Source of the DNA: Enhygromyxa salina
Lineage (GTDB): Bacteria > Myxococcota_A > Polyangia > Nannocystales > Nannocystaceae
Direction of reading: 5' to 3'
NCBI RefSeq assembly: GCF_000737335.2
Contig: NZ_JMCC02000016.1
Coordinates: 37,585 to 101,584, forward strand
DNA: 64,000 nucleotides
The notes beneath the pieces are model-generated. The model searched no databases, had not been told where the DNA came from, and was given only the letters and a program-made list of their open reading frames with translations. The translations under genes were made by a program, and so were the position numbers. Shown here in pieces: positions 1-8,775 of this stretch (positions are counted from its first letter, which is position 1; the number at the start of each line of letters is the position of its first letter).

Positions 1-1322
1 ACATCGACACGCCCTATTACGACGCGGCCCGCAAGCACGTCTCGCGCTACACACTGCTGATCTACCTCACCGGTGGTCGTGCCGAGCCAGCGCTGCAGAT
101 CGGTGACGACATCGCGCTTTGCGACATCCAGCCCTTCACCTGCGTCATCTTCCCCCAGGACGAGGCCCACGAGGGCGCCCCATACGAGCAGGGGCGCAAG
201 CTGTTCTTGCGGACAGAGCTGATCTTCGAGCACGCCGACGTGTCCCACGATCCCGACATCGCGCAGATGTTCGCCAAGGCCTGCTACCTCACCGGCGAGA
301 GCGTGTTCTTGCCGGACCTCGCTCGCGACGCTCACCTGCTCTACGACCGCGCCGCCGCGGCCCACTGGGGCCGAGCCGATCAGACCCCCGCACCGAGCGA
401 GCCCTTCATTCACAAGCACTATCGCGGCGTCGACTTCGTCACCAACGGCTACGACTACTGGTTCCCGACCCGCGGCATCTCCATCCCCGAGTGCGCCGCG
501 ATCGCGGTCCTCGACCTGCTCAACTGCAAGATCGGCAGCCACGCGTTCCGCAAGCTATGCACGAGCGTGGTCTTGGACCCACCGAGCAGCTCGAACATGG
601 ACGCGTCCCCGAGCACGTCCCCGAACAACTGGATCGGTGAGTTCCTCGAGTCGCGCGCGTGTGAGCGCACCGAGCCGGTGTTTCCCAGCCTCGACATCTC
701 CACATTGTTCCCGCCGCCCGAGCACGTCGACGCCAGCATCTGCTGCGCTTTTCATTGCTTCGCCAACTGGGACGCGAGCCGCAGCGTCGAGACGGTCGAC
801 CTCTACGATCGGGCCCAACGCTGGGCCAAATCACGCATCGCTAGCGCGCCAATCACGATCATGGGTCAAGAGATCTTCTTGAACCTCGACAAGATCGTGG
901 TCGCCAACGGCAAGATCTACGTCGGCTCCGAAGAGCCGCTCGCGCCAGTCAATTTCGCCGCCTGCTGGAATGATGAGACCACCCCCGCCAACTACCTCGA
1001 TGTCGAGGTCGTCGTGCAGGCTCCGTACTTGCTGGTCCCCCCGATCTTGTTTGCCGAGTCAGCGCGCAGCCGCCACCTCATGGTCGACTTGTTCCGCAAC
1101 TCGTGGGCTGTCCGCCATCGGCCACGCGCGATCCCGGTTCCCAAGATCCTCGAGCTCACCGAGGCACACTACGAGTCTGACACCGGGCAGGCCACGCCGT
1201 GGCTGGATGCTGCTGCGCTCGAGGCTGATCCGGATCACGCCGCCGACTCTGCGGGCGCGTGGTGGTCGGATGAAGACTTCGTCTGCGAGCTCTACGCCGA
1301 CGGCCCGGAAGCTGAGGCCTGA
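1..1322 (+). CDS. 2OG-Fe(II) oxygenase-like protein, 5' truncated by the window edge
   Basis: The reading frame is open from base 3 to the TGA at 1320-1322, so the start lies outside the window. The visible N-terminal part (I-D-T-P-Y-Y... then LLIYLTGG, then H-E-G-A-P-Y at base 168 and FLRTELIFE) has the layout of the prolyl-4-hydroxylase type 2OG-Fe(II) oxygenase fold. The D at base 6 would be the D of the HxD iron motif, and the split codon at bases 1-2 ('ac') is compatible with CAC (His). The distal ligand would be the His at 168-170, and a basic residue downstream (Arg at 210, or the Arg/Lys pair just before it) would bind 2-oxoglutarate. The rest, about 360 residues, is unrecognised; its Trp/Tyr/Phe-rich middle part may be a separate domain. 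The substrate is unknown. The next gene starts 2 bases after the stop, so the two are probably co-transcribed. Confidence 0.6.
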   Translation, partial: IDTPYYDAARKHVSRYTLLIYLTGGRAEPALQIGDDIALCDIQPFTCVIFPQDEAHEGAPYEQGRKLFLRTELIFEHADVSHDPDIAQMFAKACYLTGESVFLPDLARDAHLLYDRAAAAHWGRADQTPAPSEPFIHKHYRGVDFVTNGYDYWFPTRGISIPECAAIAVLDLLNCKIGSHAFRKLCTSVVLDPPSSSNMDASPSTSPNNWIGEFLESRACERTEPVFPSLDISTLFPPPEHVDASICCAFHCFANWDASRSVETVDLYDRAQRWAKSRIASAPITIMGQEIFLNLDKIVVANGKIYVGSEEPLAPVNFAACWNDETTPANYLDVEVVVQAPYLLVPPILFAESARSRHLMVDLFRNSWAVRHRPRAIPVPKILELTEAHYESDTGQATPWLDAAALEADPDHAADSAGAWWSDEDFVCELYADGPEAEA

Positions 1323-1324
1323 GC

Positions 1325-1936
1325 ATGTGTGGTCGCTTCGTAACCGGCTCCGACGAGCACAGCTGGCGCAGCTGGAGCTCGATCTTGCGATTGACCACCG
1401 AGGGCGTCCCCACGCTCTCGGGCGAGCCCTTTGTTCCTACCGCGAGCGTCCCGATCATTCGTCACATCGTTGACGCCAAGCCCGACGCGCCCGCAGCCAG
1501 CGAGCTCGTGTGGGCCCGGTGGGGGCTGGCGCCGAGCTGGATGAAGCGCCCGCTGCAACAGCGACCGCAATACAACGTCCGCTCCGAGACCGCGCCAAGC
1601 AAGTTCAAGAAGTACTTCACCACCCGTCGCTGCCTCCTCCCGGCCTCTGGCTTTTGGATTCGCCGCAGCCCCAAGGGGGAGTACGCCTACGTCAGCGTCC
1701 CAAACAGTCCACTGTTCGGCCTCGCCGGCCTCTGGACCGAGCGCGAGCTGGACGGCGAGACCTTGCGCTCGTGCACGATCCTCACGACGCAGGCCGCCCC
1801 CGAGCTCGCCGATCTTCACGAGCGGAGCCCGGTGATCTTGCTCGCCGATCAGGCCACCCGCTGGCTCGCCCCAGACTGCTCCCTCACCGAGCTCTCGACC
1901 CTGTGTGCGGGCCACGTTCCACTCTCGGTCGCGTGA
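1325..1936 (+). CDS. SRAP (SOS response-associated peptidase, YedK/HMCES-like) protein
   Basis: The 203-aa protein starts MCGRF, so Cys2 is N-terminal after Met removal, as in YedK and HMCES, where it makes a thiazolidine crosslink to abasic sites in single-stranded DNA. Other family marks are YNVRSE (Asn84), RCLLPASGF, and the His of LHERSP (His165). Length is normal for the family. The usual G-F/W-Y/F-E-W box reads GFWIRR, so the conserved catalytic Glu (Glu105 in E. coli YedK) is Ile112 here. In the known family that Glu mainly assists crosslink formation and reversal, so a protein with Cys2, Asn and His but no Glu may protect abasic sites while resolving them poorly. ATG follows the previous stop by 2 bases. 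Confidence 0.9.
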   Translation: MCGRFVTGSDEHSWRSWSSILRLTTEGVPTLSGEPFVPTASVPIIRHIVDAKPDAPAASELVWARWGLAPSWMKRPLQQRPQYNVRSETAPSKFKKYFTTRRCLLPASGFWIRRSPKGEYAYVSVPNSPLFGLAGLWTERELDGETLRSCTILTTQAAPELADLHERSPVILLADQATRWLAPDCSLTELSTLCAGHVPLSVA

Positions 1937-2067
1937 CGGTGTACGGACTGCCGCGAGCCCTCCTCGCCGCGTCTGCGCTGTGTGTAGCGAGCGTCCTCGT
2001 CCTCGCCAGCTACGCCGCGCACGCAGGCAACGACCAAGGCCCGCCCACGGTCGTCTCCGGGTGGTGA
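1933..2067 (+). CDS. Small membrane or exported protein (44 aa), uncertain
   Basis: A GTG start overlaps the stop of the SRAP gene (GTGA). It opens a 44-codon frame made almost wholly of a hydrophobic stretch, roughly residues 8-30, rich in Ala, Leu and Val, followed by a short polar tail ending in TGG-TGA. It could be a single-span membrane peptide or a signal-peptide remnant of a lost longer protein. The coupling overlap is the main support; no family is recognised, and chance cannot be excluded. Confidence 0.25.
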   Translation: MTVYGLPRALLAASALCVASVLVLASYAAHAGNDQGPPTVVSGW

Positions 2068-2159
2068 ACCCGTCTATTGGATCGGTGATCACTACCGCTG
2101 CCGCTAGTGATGAGTTGGATCGCTCGTCCCGCGAACTGCGGCCCGCGACGCGAAGCCGG

Positions 2160-2642
2160 TCACAACAGCTTGGACATGTAGCTCGAGTTTGGATCATTGG
2201 TGTAGGCCCCAAACGGGCCGCACGCGATGTAGCCGAACGAGGTGTAGAGCTTGCGGGCCGGCTCGAACGCGGGTTGCGAGCCGGTTTCGAGCGAGAGTCG
2301 GGTGAGCCCGCGGTCGCGTGCAGCGGCTTCGATGTGGGCGAGCAGCTTCGCGGCGATGCCATGGCCACGCCAGGCCGCGAGCACGTGCATGCTCTTGATC
2401 TCGCCCGTCGTGGGCGTGAGCTGTTTGAGCGCGCCGCATCCGACCACCGCGGCACCGATCCAGGCCGACCAAAACCGAACGTCGGCCCCGCGCAGGTGGT
2501 CGACGTCGAGTGCGTGCACGCTGCAGGCCGGTGATTGCGAGCGCATCTGGGCCAAATGCGTGGCGATCAGCTCGCGCACTGGCGCCGACGTGAGCGGGTC
2601 GAGCTCGAAGCGGAGATGATCGACTGCGACGTTCATGGTCAT
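2160..2642 (-). CDS. GNAT family N-acetyltransferase (YsnE-like)
   Basis: The 160-aa protein has the GNAT fold marks: a motif A strand (GEIKSMHVL), the acetyl-CoA pyrophosphate loop RGHGIA, then the motif B region with YTSFGY and a C-terminal strand ending in SYMSKLL. The set VGCGALKQL, GEIKSM and LSLETGS is typical of the YsnE-type putative acetyltransferases. The substrate is unknown. Two starts are close, ATG at 2642 and ATG at 2636; the upstream one is used here. The open frame continues upstream for over 400 bases but without family resemblance. The gene faces away from the large kinase gene that follows, with about 260 bases of shared upstream DNA. Confidence 0.85.
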   Translation of the reverse strand: MTMNVAVDHLRFELDPLTSAPVRELIATHLAQMRSQSPACSVHALDVDHLRGADVRFWSAWIGAAVVGCGALKQLTPTTGEIKSMHVLAAWRGHGIAAKLLAHIEAAARDRGLTRLSLETGSQPAFEPARKLYTSFGYIACGPFGAYTNDPNSSYMSKLL

Positions 2643-2900
2643 GGGTGGATCAGCGCGGCGTGTGCCTCTTGCCCAACGTGGGCGCGACCGGAAGGAGCGC
2701 GAAGACGAGGGTAACCTCAGCGCGCTCGCTTCGAACGCCTCGACCCTCCACCCTCCACCCTCCGTCGGCCGGCGTGAACGAGCCCTTGGCAAATATGTCC
2801 CGGAGCACATCTCGCGGCCTCGCAGACAGGATGGGGGAGCGGGCTTCTCGCGCCCCTCATTTGTTCGTTGTCCGCGCACAAACTTCAGACGCCGTCGTCT

Positions 2901-5900
2901 ATGATGTCGCGTGATCCCATGGTGCTCGCTCTCGCCGACTATCGGGTAACCGGACCACTCCATGGGTCGGGGCGCTCGCGTCTGCTCTGTGCCGTATCCG
3001 AGCGGGACGGCAGCGAGGTCATCGCCAAGGTATTCGACATCGCTGACGAGACCGTAGAAGCCCGGGTTCAGCACGAGTTCGAGCTCATCCGCGGCCTCGA
3101 CGTGGAAGGCATCGTCCGGGCCGAGTCACTGCAGCGCGTGGGTGATCAGCTCGTGCTGATCCTCGAGCGGGCTCCGGGCGTGGATCTGCGCGTGCTCGCG
3201 GCAGGGCAACCGCTGCCGCTCGAGCTGTTCGGGCAGATCGCCATACAGATCGCCGAGATCCTGGCCCAGACCCACGCACAGCGGATCATTCACCGCGACA
3301 TCAAGCCGGCCAACCTGTTGTTTGACGCCAAGAGCGGTCGTGCTCACCTGGCCGACTTCGGGATCTCCGTGTTGCTCGAGAGCGAGCGACGCCACATCTA
3401 CGACGACCAGATCCTCAGCGGCACGCTGCCCTACATCTCGCCTGAGCAGACCGGTCGCACCAACCGCAGTGTCGACTTTCGCAGTGATCTGTACTCGCTG
3501 GGTGTGACCTTCTACGAGCTGCTGACGGGCCAGCGGCCGTTCGAGGATACGTCCCCGCTCGAGCTGATCCATGCCCACCTCGCTCGCACCCCGCGGGCCC
3601 CCCACGAGCTGGTGCCCGAGCTGCCGATCGGTATCTCGCGCTTGGTCATGAAGCTGCTGGCCAAGGCCCCCGAACACCGCTACCAAACGGCGACCGGGCT
3701 CGCGGCCGATCTACGCGAGCTGCTCGGCCTCCACGAGCGCGGCCAGCCCGACGCCAGCTACGAGCTCGGTCGCGCAGATCGCTCGACCTCGCTGCAGCTC
3801 CCCCACCAGCTCTACGGGCGCGAGCACGAGCACCGCGAGCTGCGTGAAGCCTTCGAACAGCTGATCGCGTCCAAGGCTCGCCAGACCGCCCTGCTCGCCG
3901 GCCCGCCTGGTGTCGGCAAGTCCGCGCTGCTCGATGAGCTCGAGGTCGCCGCAATCGGCCACGGTGGGCATGTCCTGCGTGGCAAGTATGGCGCCTATCA
4001 CGAGCTGCCTTACGCCGCGATCGTCCAGGCGTTCACCGGCATGTTCGAGCTGCTGCTGACCGAGACCGACGCCGGCCTGCTGCGCTGGCGTCGGCGCCTC
4101 GTCACGGGGCTCGGGGGTCTGGTCAACGTCGTGTGCGAGCTGGTCCCGGCGCTCACTCTGATCGTTGGTGAGCAACCAAAGCTGGCGGAGCTCGGCCCGA
4201 TCGAGGGCCGCAACCGGCTGCATGTAGCGATCGAGCGCTTGGTCTCGACCCTGTGCGAGCACGGCCCGCTGGTGCTGATGCTCGACGATCTACACGCGGC
4301 CGACCACGGCAGCATCGCGCTGCTCGAGACCCTGATCCGTGGCGTGACGGGCCCACTGCTGATCACCGGGACCCTGCGCCCAGGTCAGATCCCAGCGGGT
4401 CATCCGCTGCAGGCGCTGATCGACGAAGTCGAGGCCCAGCGTCTACCCCGAGCTGGCGTGATCAACGTCGCCCCCCTCTCGAGCCAGGCGATCGAGGCGC
4501 TGCTACACGACGCCCTGGGCGGGGCGTCGGACCAACTCCACACGCTCGCGGCGATCGTCAAACGCAAGACCGGCGGCGTCCCGCTCTTCATCGGCCAATT
4601 CATGTCGCAGCTGGTCACCAACGAGCTGCTGCTGCTCGACGCCGACGGCTGGCGCTGGGACCAGTCAAAGGTCGAGGCCGCGCAGATCCCCGACGACGCG
4701 GTCGAGATGATGAGCAACAGACTGCGGCTGCTGCCCGCGCCCGCCCGCCTGCTCCTCGGGCGCGCGGCCTGCTTGGGCATCCGCTTCGGGCTCGCCGAGC
4801 TGGCGCTGGTCAGCGACTGTCCCCCCGGCGAGCTGGTCGGCAACTCCTTCGAGCTCATCGAAGCCGGCCTATTGGTTGGTATCGGCCACGAGTACGGCTT
4901 TACCCACGACAGCATCCAGCACGCGGCGCGACGGCAGCTGCCGCCCGACGAGACCCGGCGGGTGCACTGGAAGATCGCCCGCCACCTGCTCGAGACGCTC
5001 GAGGGATCGGCGCTCGACGAGCAACTCTTCGAGATCGTCGAGCACCTCGACGCGGGGATCCCAGAGCAGCTCGAACCTGCGCAGCGTGTCGAGGTCGCCA
5101 CGCTCAACTTGCGCGCAGGTCAGCGCGCGCTCGACTCGGCCGCCTACGATCTCGCGCTGCGCTATTTCGGTCATGGGCTCGAGCAGCTCGAGCATGCTCC
5201 CAGCAATCCCAGCCTTCCAAGTGATGCGGCCTCGGGTGAACACGACAAGCTCGTGTTCGGCCTATGGTTTGGCCACGCGCAGACGCTGGCCCTCGCCAGT
5301 CAACACGAGCGCGCCAACGCGGCGTTCGACACCCTGCTCGCGCGCCCGCTCAGCCCCTACCAGTACGGGCTGGTGATCTCGCGGCGAATCCGGCTGCTGC
5401 AGCTCGACAATCGGCAGCCCGAGGCCATCGCGCTCGGGCGTGACGCCTTGGCGCAGCTCGGGGCTCCGCTGCCGCGCAAGGTCGGTCTTGGCCGCGCGCT
5501 GCTCAGCCTGACACGCGCGTGGCTCATGATCCGCGGCTTCAACCTCGACACGGCGATGGCGCTCCCGGCCTGCGAAGATCCGCGCGGCGCGGCCTTGTTC
5601 GAGATCGTCTCGCAGCTCAAGTACCCGGCCTTTATCGTCGACCTCAACCTGTTCATGTACCTCAGCGGCGTCCACGTCCTGTTGCTGGGTACCCACGGGT
5701 TTCACGAGACCACGCCGATCGCCATGGCGGATCTCTCGATCAACGTCGGCGGGGGCTTCAACAAGCCGCACGAGGCCCAACGCACCATCGATCTCGCTCA
5801 GCAGCTGTGCGCGCGCACCGACAAGCCCGACGTCCCCCGCTCCAACATCGTCGCGATCGCCGGCTCGCTCTGTTACCACCGGACGCGCCCCTACGCCGAC

Positions 5901-8549
5901 TTCCTCCATGAGTTCGAGCTCGCCTATCTGCTCGCCCTCGAGCTCGGCGAGTTCGATCACGCGGCGTTCATCGCTGCGTTTGGGCTCGACATGCAGCTCG
6001 AGGTTGGCACCCATCTCGCGGTGTTGGATCGCCGCGCGCTCGAGATCGAGTACGAGCTTGGGTGCCGCGGCGCCAAGCAAATGCAGAGCGTGAGCTGGGT
6101 CGCCGTCAACTGCTGCGCGGAGCTGCTCGGTGAGCGCGCCCTCGAGGTCGACGGGCAGCCCCGCGGGATCGCCCAGCTCACACCCGAGGCGCTGCTGGCC
6201 CGCGGCGGCGTCCCGACCAACGACTACGCGGCGCTGGCCGACATCGCGCTCGTGCAGGTGGTCCTCGGTGACTACGCCGCCGCGCTCGAGACCGGCATCC
6301 GGGCTGCGCCCAAGATCGCGGTTGTGCTCTTCAACAGCTGGTTGGTCCCTCGCTCGTACCTGGCGCTGTGCGTGGCCGTGAGCGCCCAACGTCTCGCCGG
6401 GCAAGCGCTGCCGCCCAACGCCCAGTCGCTCGCAAACAAGGGCCTGAGCCTGCTGCGCGCGTGGGCCAAGGCCTGCCCCAGCAACTATGGGCACTACCTC
6501 GAGCTCGCGCTGGGCCTGCGCGAGGCCGTCCGCAGCCATGCCAAGCGGGCCAGGTTAGTTCGAGCCATCGCCCACCTGGATCGTGCTTGGATTCAGGCTC
6601 GGACCCGGGGCTGCCGCTGGGTCGAGGGCATCGCCGCCCAGTTCGTCGCCGAGCTGCTCGAGCGTCACGGCGGCGGTGTGCTCGTCGAGGGCGCGTGGCG
6701 CAGGGCATGGGACGCGTACTCGGCCTGGGGCGCAGAGGCCAAGCTCGAACGTCTGCGCGCCCGCAAGCCCACGCTGTTCGCCGAGCCCGAGCGCAGGCGC
6801 GGCAGCCCGACCACGGGTCCAGCCACGGGCCCCAGCTCTGGCTCCTCCAACACCAGCTTGGATCTCGAGGGCGTGCTGCGCAGCGTCGGCGTCATCACCG
6901 AGGATCTGCATCTCGACGAGGTCATCACCCGGGTGCTCGACGCGGCGCTGACCTGCGCCGGGGCAGGCCACGGACAGCTGTTGCTCGAGCGCGGTGGTGA
7001 GCTGACCTTGGTCGCCGAAGCTCGCGGCGCCGACCACAGGGCCAGCGTGCTCCGCAAGCCCCGGCGCTTGCGCGACGTCGGCGACCAAGCACCCCGTACG
7101 ATCATCAATTTCGTGGTGCGTACCGGTAAGTCATTGGTGCTCGACGACGCCGGCAGCGATCCACGCTTCGCCAGTGATCCCTACCTCGCGCGCCACGAAG
7201 TCCACTCGCTGATCGCCATGCCGATCGTGAGGAACGCGCTGATCGGCGTGCTCGTGCTCGAGAACCGGCTGCGCACCCACGGGTTCACGCCCGCGAGCAT
7301 CGAGACCCTGCGCCTGATCACCGACCAAGCCGCGAGCACGCTCGACAACGCCCGGCTCTACGCGGCGCTGGGCCGCAGCGAAGCCCGCTGGCGCTCGTTG
7401 GTCGATGGCGCCCCCGACATGATCGCGTTGCTCGACGAGCGTGGCAGGTTCGCGTTCGTCAATCGCAGCCTCGATGCCGAGTCCGATTTCATCGTCGCAA
7501 TGACCCCGGAGTCACGCGAGAAGTGGTACGCAGCGGTCGAGCTGGCCCTTGCCAACGGCGAGCAGCGCGAGCTCGAGGTCGAGCTGCCGGGGCCGTCCAC
7601 GTCGCGTTGGTACGCGGTCCGCATCGCTGCGATTGCGCTCGATGGTGAGCTCGACGGTGAGGCCAATGGTGAGCTCGATCATGAGCTCGATCGTGAGGGG
7701 CCCGAGGCGATCGACGGGCGGTCCGGCAGGCGCCGGCGCAACGCGATCGCCGTCGCCACCGACATCACCGATCGCAAGCACGCCGAGGCCGAGCGCGAGC
7801 AGCTCGCGGCCCAGGTCCGCCAGCAGCAGCGCCTCGAGTCGCTTGGGACCCTCGCTAGCGGCGTCGCCCACGAGATCAACAACCCCATGCAGGGCATCAT
7901 GAACTACGCCGAGCTGATCGCGGACAACCCGGACGACCGCAACACCGTGCTGGAATTCGCTGGCGAGATCACCCACGAGACCGAGCGGGTCTCCGCGATC
8001 GTCCGCAACCTGCTGACATTCTCGCGTCAGGAGCATGAGCAGGATTTCGAGCAGGTCCAGGTCCGCGCGCTGATCGATGGCACGCTCTCGCTGATCAACG
8101 CGATCCTACGACGAGACCAGATCACGATGAAAATTGACGTCCCGCCGCTGCTGGTCCGCTGCCGAAGCCAGCAGATCCAGCAGATCATCATGAACTTGGT
8201 GACCAACGCACGCGACGCCCTCAACGAGCACCACCCCGGCCGCCACGCCCGCAAGCACATCCAGATCCGGGCGCACGCGCTCGAGGGCGTCGATCGTGTG
8301 CGGATCAGCGTCGAAGACAACGGCGGCGGTATCCCAGAAGCGATTCGCACCAAGATATTCGACCCCTTCTTCACCACCAAAGACCGCGACCATGGCACTG
8401 GCTTGGGTCTCTCGGTCTCCCACGGGATCGCGCACGAGCACGACGGCGAGCTCTCGGTCGAGACCCACATCGGCAAGGGCACCTGCTTTCATCTGGACCT
8501 GCCCGCCGGGTCGGCCTCGGGCGACGGGCCGTCCAGTCTGCCCCCATGA
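2901..8549 (+). CDS. Ser/Thr protein kinase - AAA ATPase - GAF - PAS - sensor histidine kinase hybrid
   Basis: The protein is 1882 aa with domains in this order. (1) A Hanks-type kinase, about residues 10-290, with VIAK (Lys43), HRDIKP at 131, DFG at Asp152 and an SPE in place of APE. (2) An AAA/NB-ARC-like ATPase with Walker A GPPGVGKS at about 334 and a Walker B ending LMLDD at 462. (3) A long helical TPR-like region to about 1300. (4) A GAF domain about 1320-1485. (5) A PAS segment from about 1493. (6) HisKA with the phospho-acceptor in VAHEINNP (His1657), then HATPase_c with N box (NLVTNARDAL), DNGGG and GTGLGLS. All catalytic marks of both kinases look intact. It should be cytosolic, with no membrane segment seen. 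Such trifunctional proteins are common in myxobacteria; no response regulator lies next to it. An alternative TTG start at 2868 is possible; ATG at 2901 or 2904 is preferred because the kinase domain begins soon after. Confidence 0.92.
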   Translation: MMSRDPMVLALADYRVTGPLHGSGRSRLLCAVSERDGSEVIAKVFDIADETVEARVQHEFELIRGLDVEGIVRAESLQRVGDQLVLILERAPGVDLRVLAAGQPLPLELFGQIAIQIAEILAQTHAQRIIHRDIKPANLLFDAKSGRAHLADFGISVLLESERRHIYDDQILSGTLPYISPEQTGRTNRSVDFRSDLYSLGVTFYELLTGQRPFEDTSPLELIHAHLARTPRAPHELVPELPIGISRLVMKLLAKAPEHRYQTATGLAADLRELLGLHERGQPDASYELGRADRSTSLQLPHQLYGREHEHRELREAFEQLIASKARQTALLAGPPGVGKSALLDELEVAAIGHGGHVLRGKYGAYHELPYAAIVQAFTGMFELLLTETDAGLLRWRRRLVTGLGGLVNVVCELVPALTLIVGEQPKLAELGPIEGRNRLHVAIERLVSTLCEHGPLVLMLDDLHAADHGSIALLETLIRGVTGPLLITGTLRPGQIPAGHPLQALIDEVEAQRLPRAGVINVAPLSSQAIEALLHDALGGASDQLHTLAAIVKRKTGGVPLFIGQFMSQLVTNELLLLDADGWRWDQSKVEAAQIPDDAVEMMSNRLRLLPAPARLLLGRAACLGIRFGLAELALVSDCPPGELVGNSFELIEAGLLVGIGHEYGFTHDSIQHAARRQLPPDETRRVHWKIARHLLETLEGSALDEQLFEIVEHLDAGIPEQLEPAQRVEVATLNLRAGQRALDSAAYDLALRYFGHGLEQLEHAPSNPSLPSDAASGEHDKLVFGLWFGHAQTLALASQHERANAAFDTLLARPLSPYQYGLVISRRIRLLQLDNRQPEAIALGRDALAQLGAPLPRKVGLGRALLSLTRAWLMIRGFNLDTAMALPACEDPRGAALFEIVSQLKYPAFIVDLNLFMYLSGVHVLLLGTHGFHETTPIAMADLSINVGGGFNKPHEAQRTIDLAQQLCARTDKPDVPRSNIVAIAGSLCYHRTRPYADFLHEFELAYLLALELGEFDHAAFIAAFGLDMQLEVGTHLAVLDRRALEIEYELGCRGAKQMQSVSWVAVNCCAELLGERALEVDGQPRGIAQLTPEALLARGGVPTNDYAALADIALVQVVLGDYAAALETGIRAAPKIAVVLFNSWLVPRSYLALCVAVSAQRLAGQALPPNAQSLANKGLSLLRAWAKACPSNYGHYLELALGLREAVRSHAKRARLVRAIAHLDRAWIQARTRGCRWVEGIAAQFVAELLERHGGGVLVEGAWRRAWDAYSAWGAEAKLERLRARKPTLFAEPERRRGSPTTGPATGPSSGSSNTSLDLEGVLRSVGVITEDLHLDEVITRVLDAALTCAGAGHGQLLLERGGELTLVAEARGADHRASVLRKPRRLRDVGDQAPRTIINFVVRTGKSLVLDDAGSDPRFASDPYLARHEVHSLIAMPIVRNALIGVLVLENRLRTHGFTPASIETLRLITDQAASTLDNARLYAALGRSEARWRSLVDGAPDMIALLDERGRFAFVNRSLDAESDFIVAMTPESREKWYAAVELALANGEQRELEVELPGPSTSRWYAVRIAAIALDGELDGEANGELDHELDREGPEAIDGRSGRRRRNAIAVATDITDRKHAEAEREQLAAQVRQQQRLESLGTLASGVAHEINNPMQGIMNYAELIADNPDDRNTVLEFAGEITHETERVSAIVRNLLTFSRQEHEQDFEQVQVRALIDGTLSLINAILRRDQITMKIDVPPLLVRCRSQQIQQIIMNLVTNARDALNEHHPGRHARKHIQIRAHALEGVDRVRISVEDNGGGIPEAIRTKIFDPFFTTKDRDHGTGLGLSVSHGIAHEHDGELSVETHIGKGTCFHLDLPAGSASGDGPSSLPP

Positions 8550-8557
8550 AAGCGCGC

Positions 8558-8577
8558 CGCGTCGCCAACGCGACGCG
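8558..8577 (+). terminator. Hairpin after the hybrid kinase gene
   Basis: A 7-bp perfect stem (CGCGTCG / CGACGCG) with a 6-base loop sits 8 bases after the kinase stop codon. There is no T-tract, so it is at best a weak or factor-dependent terminator. The rest of 8550-8775 holds no gene I can support. Confidence 0.35.
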
Positions 8578-8775
8578 AAGCGGGAGCGTGGGTCGCTCGC
8601 CCTCCCCCCCGCATCCAGCCGACGCTATGATGCATAGTAGCCAGATTTGGACATTGTCGGGGTTCCCGTCACATCGAGCGATGAAACCCCTACACTTTGA
8701 CGTGCCATCATGTACAGTTGAATGAGGCAGCGTCGCCCGGTGTCACATGGGGCCGATGTAGGGAGAGTGACTTCA

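Noticed and set aside
8690..8730. TTGACG followed by a TACAGT-like box upstream of the peroxidase gene
   Set aside because: The spacing and the second box do not fit a good sigma-70 promoter; promoters in this group are poorly predicted by eye.
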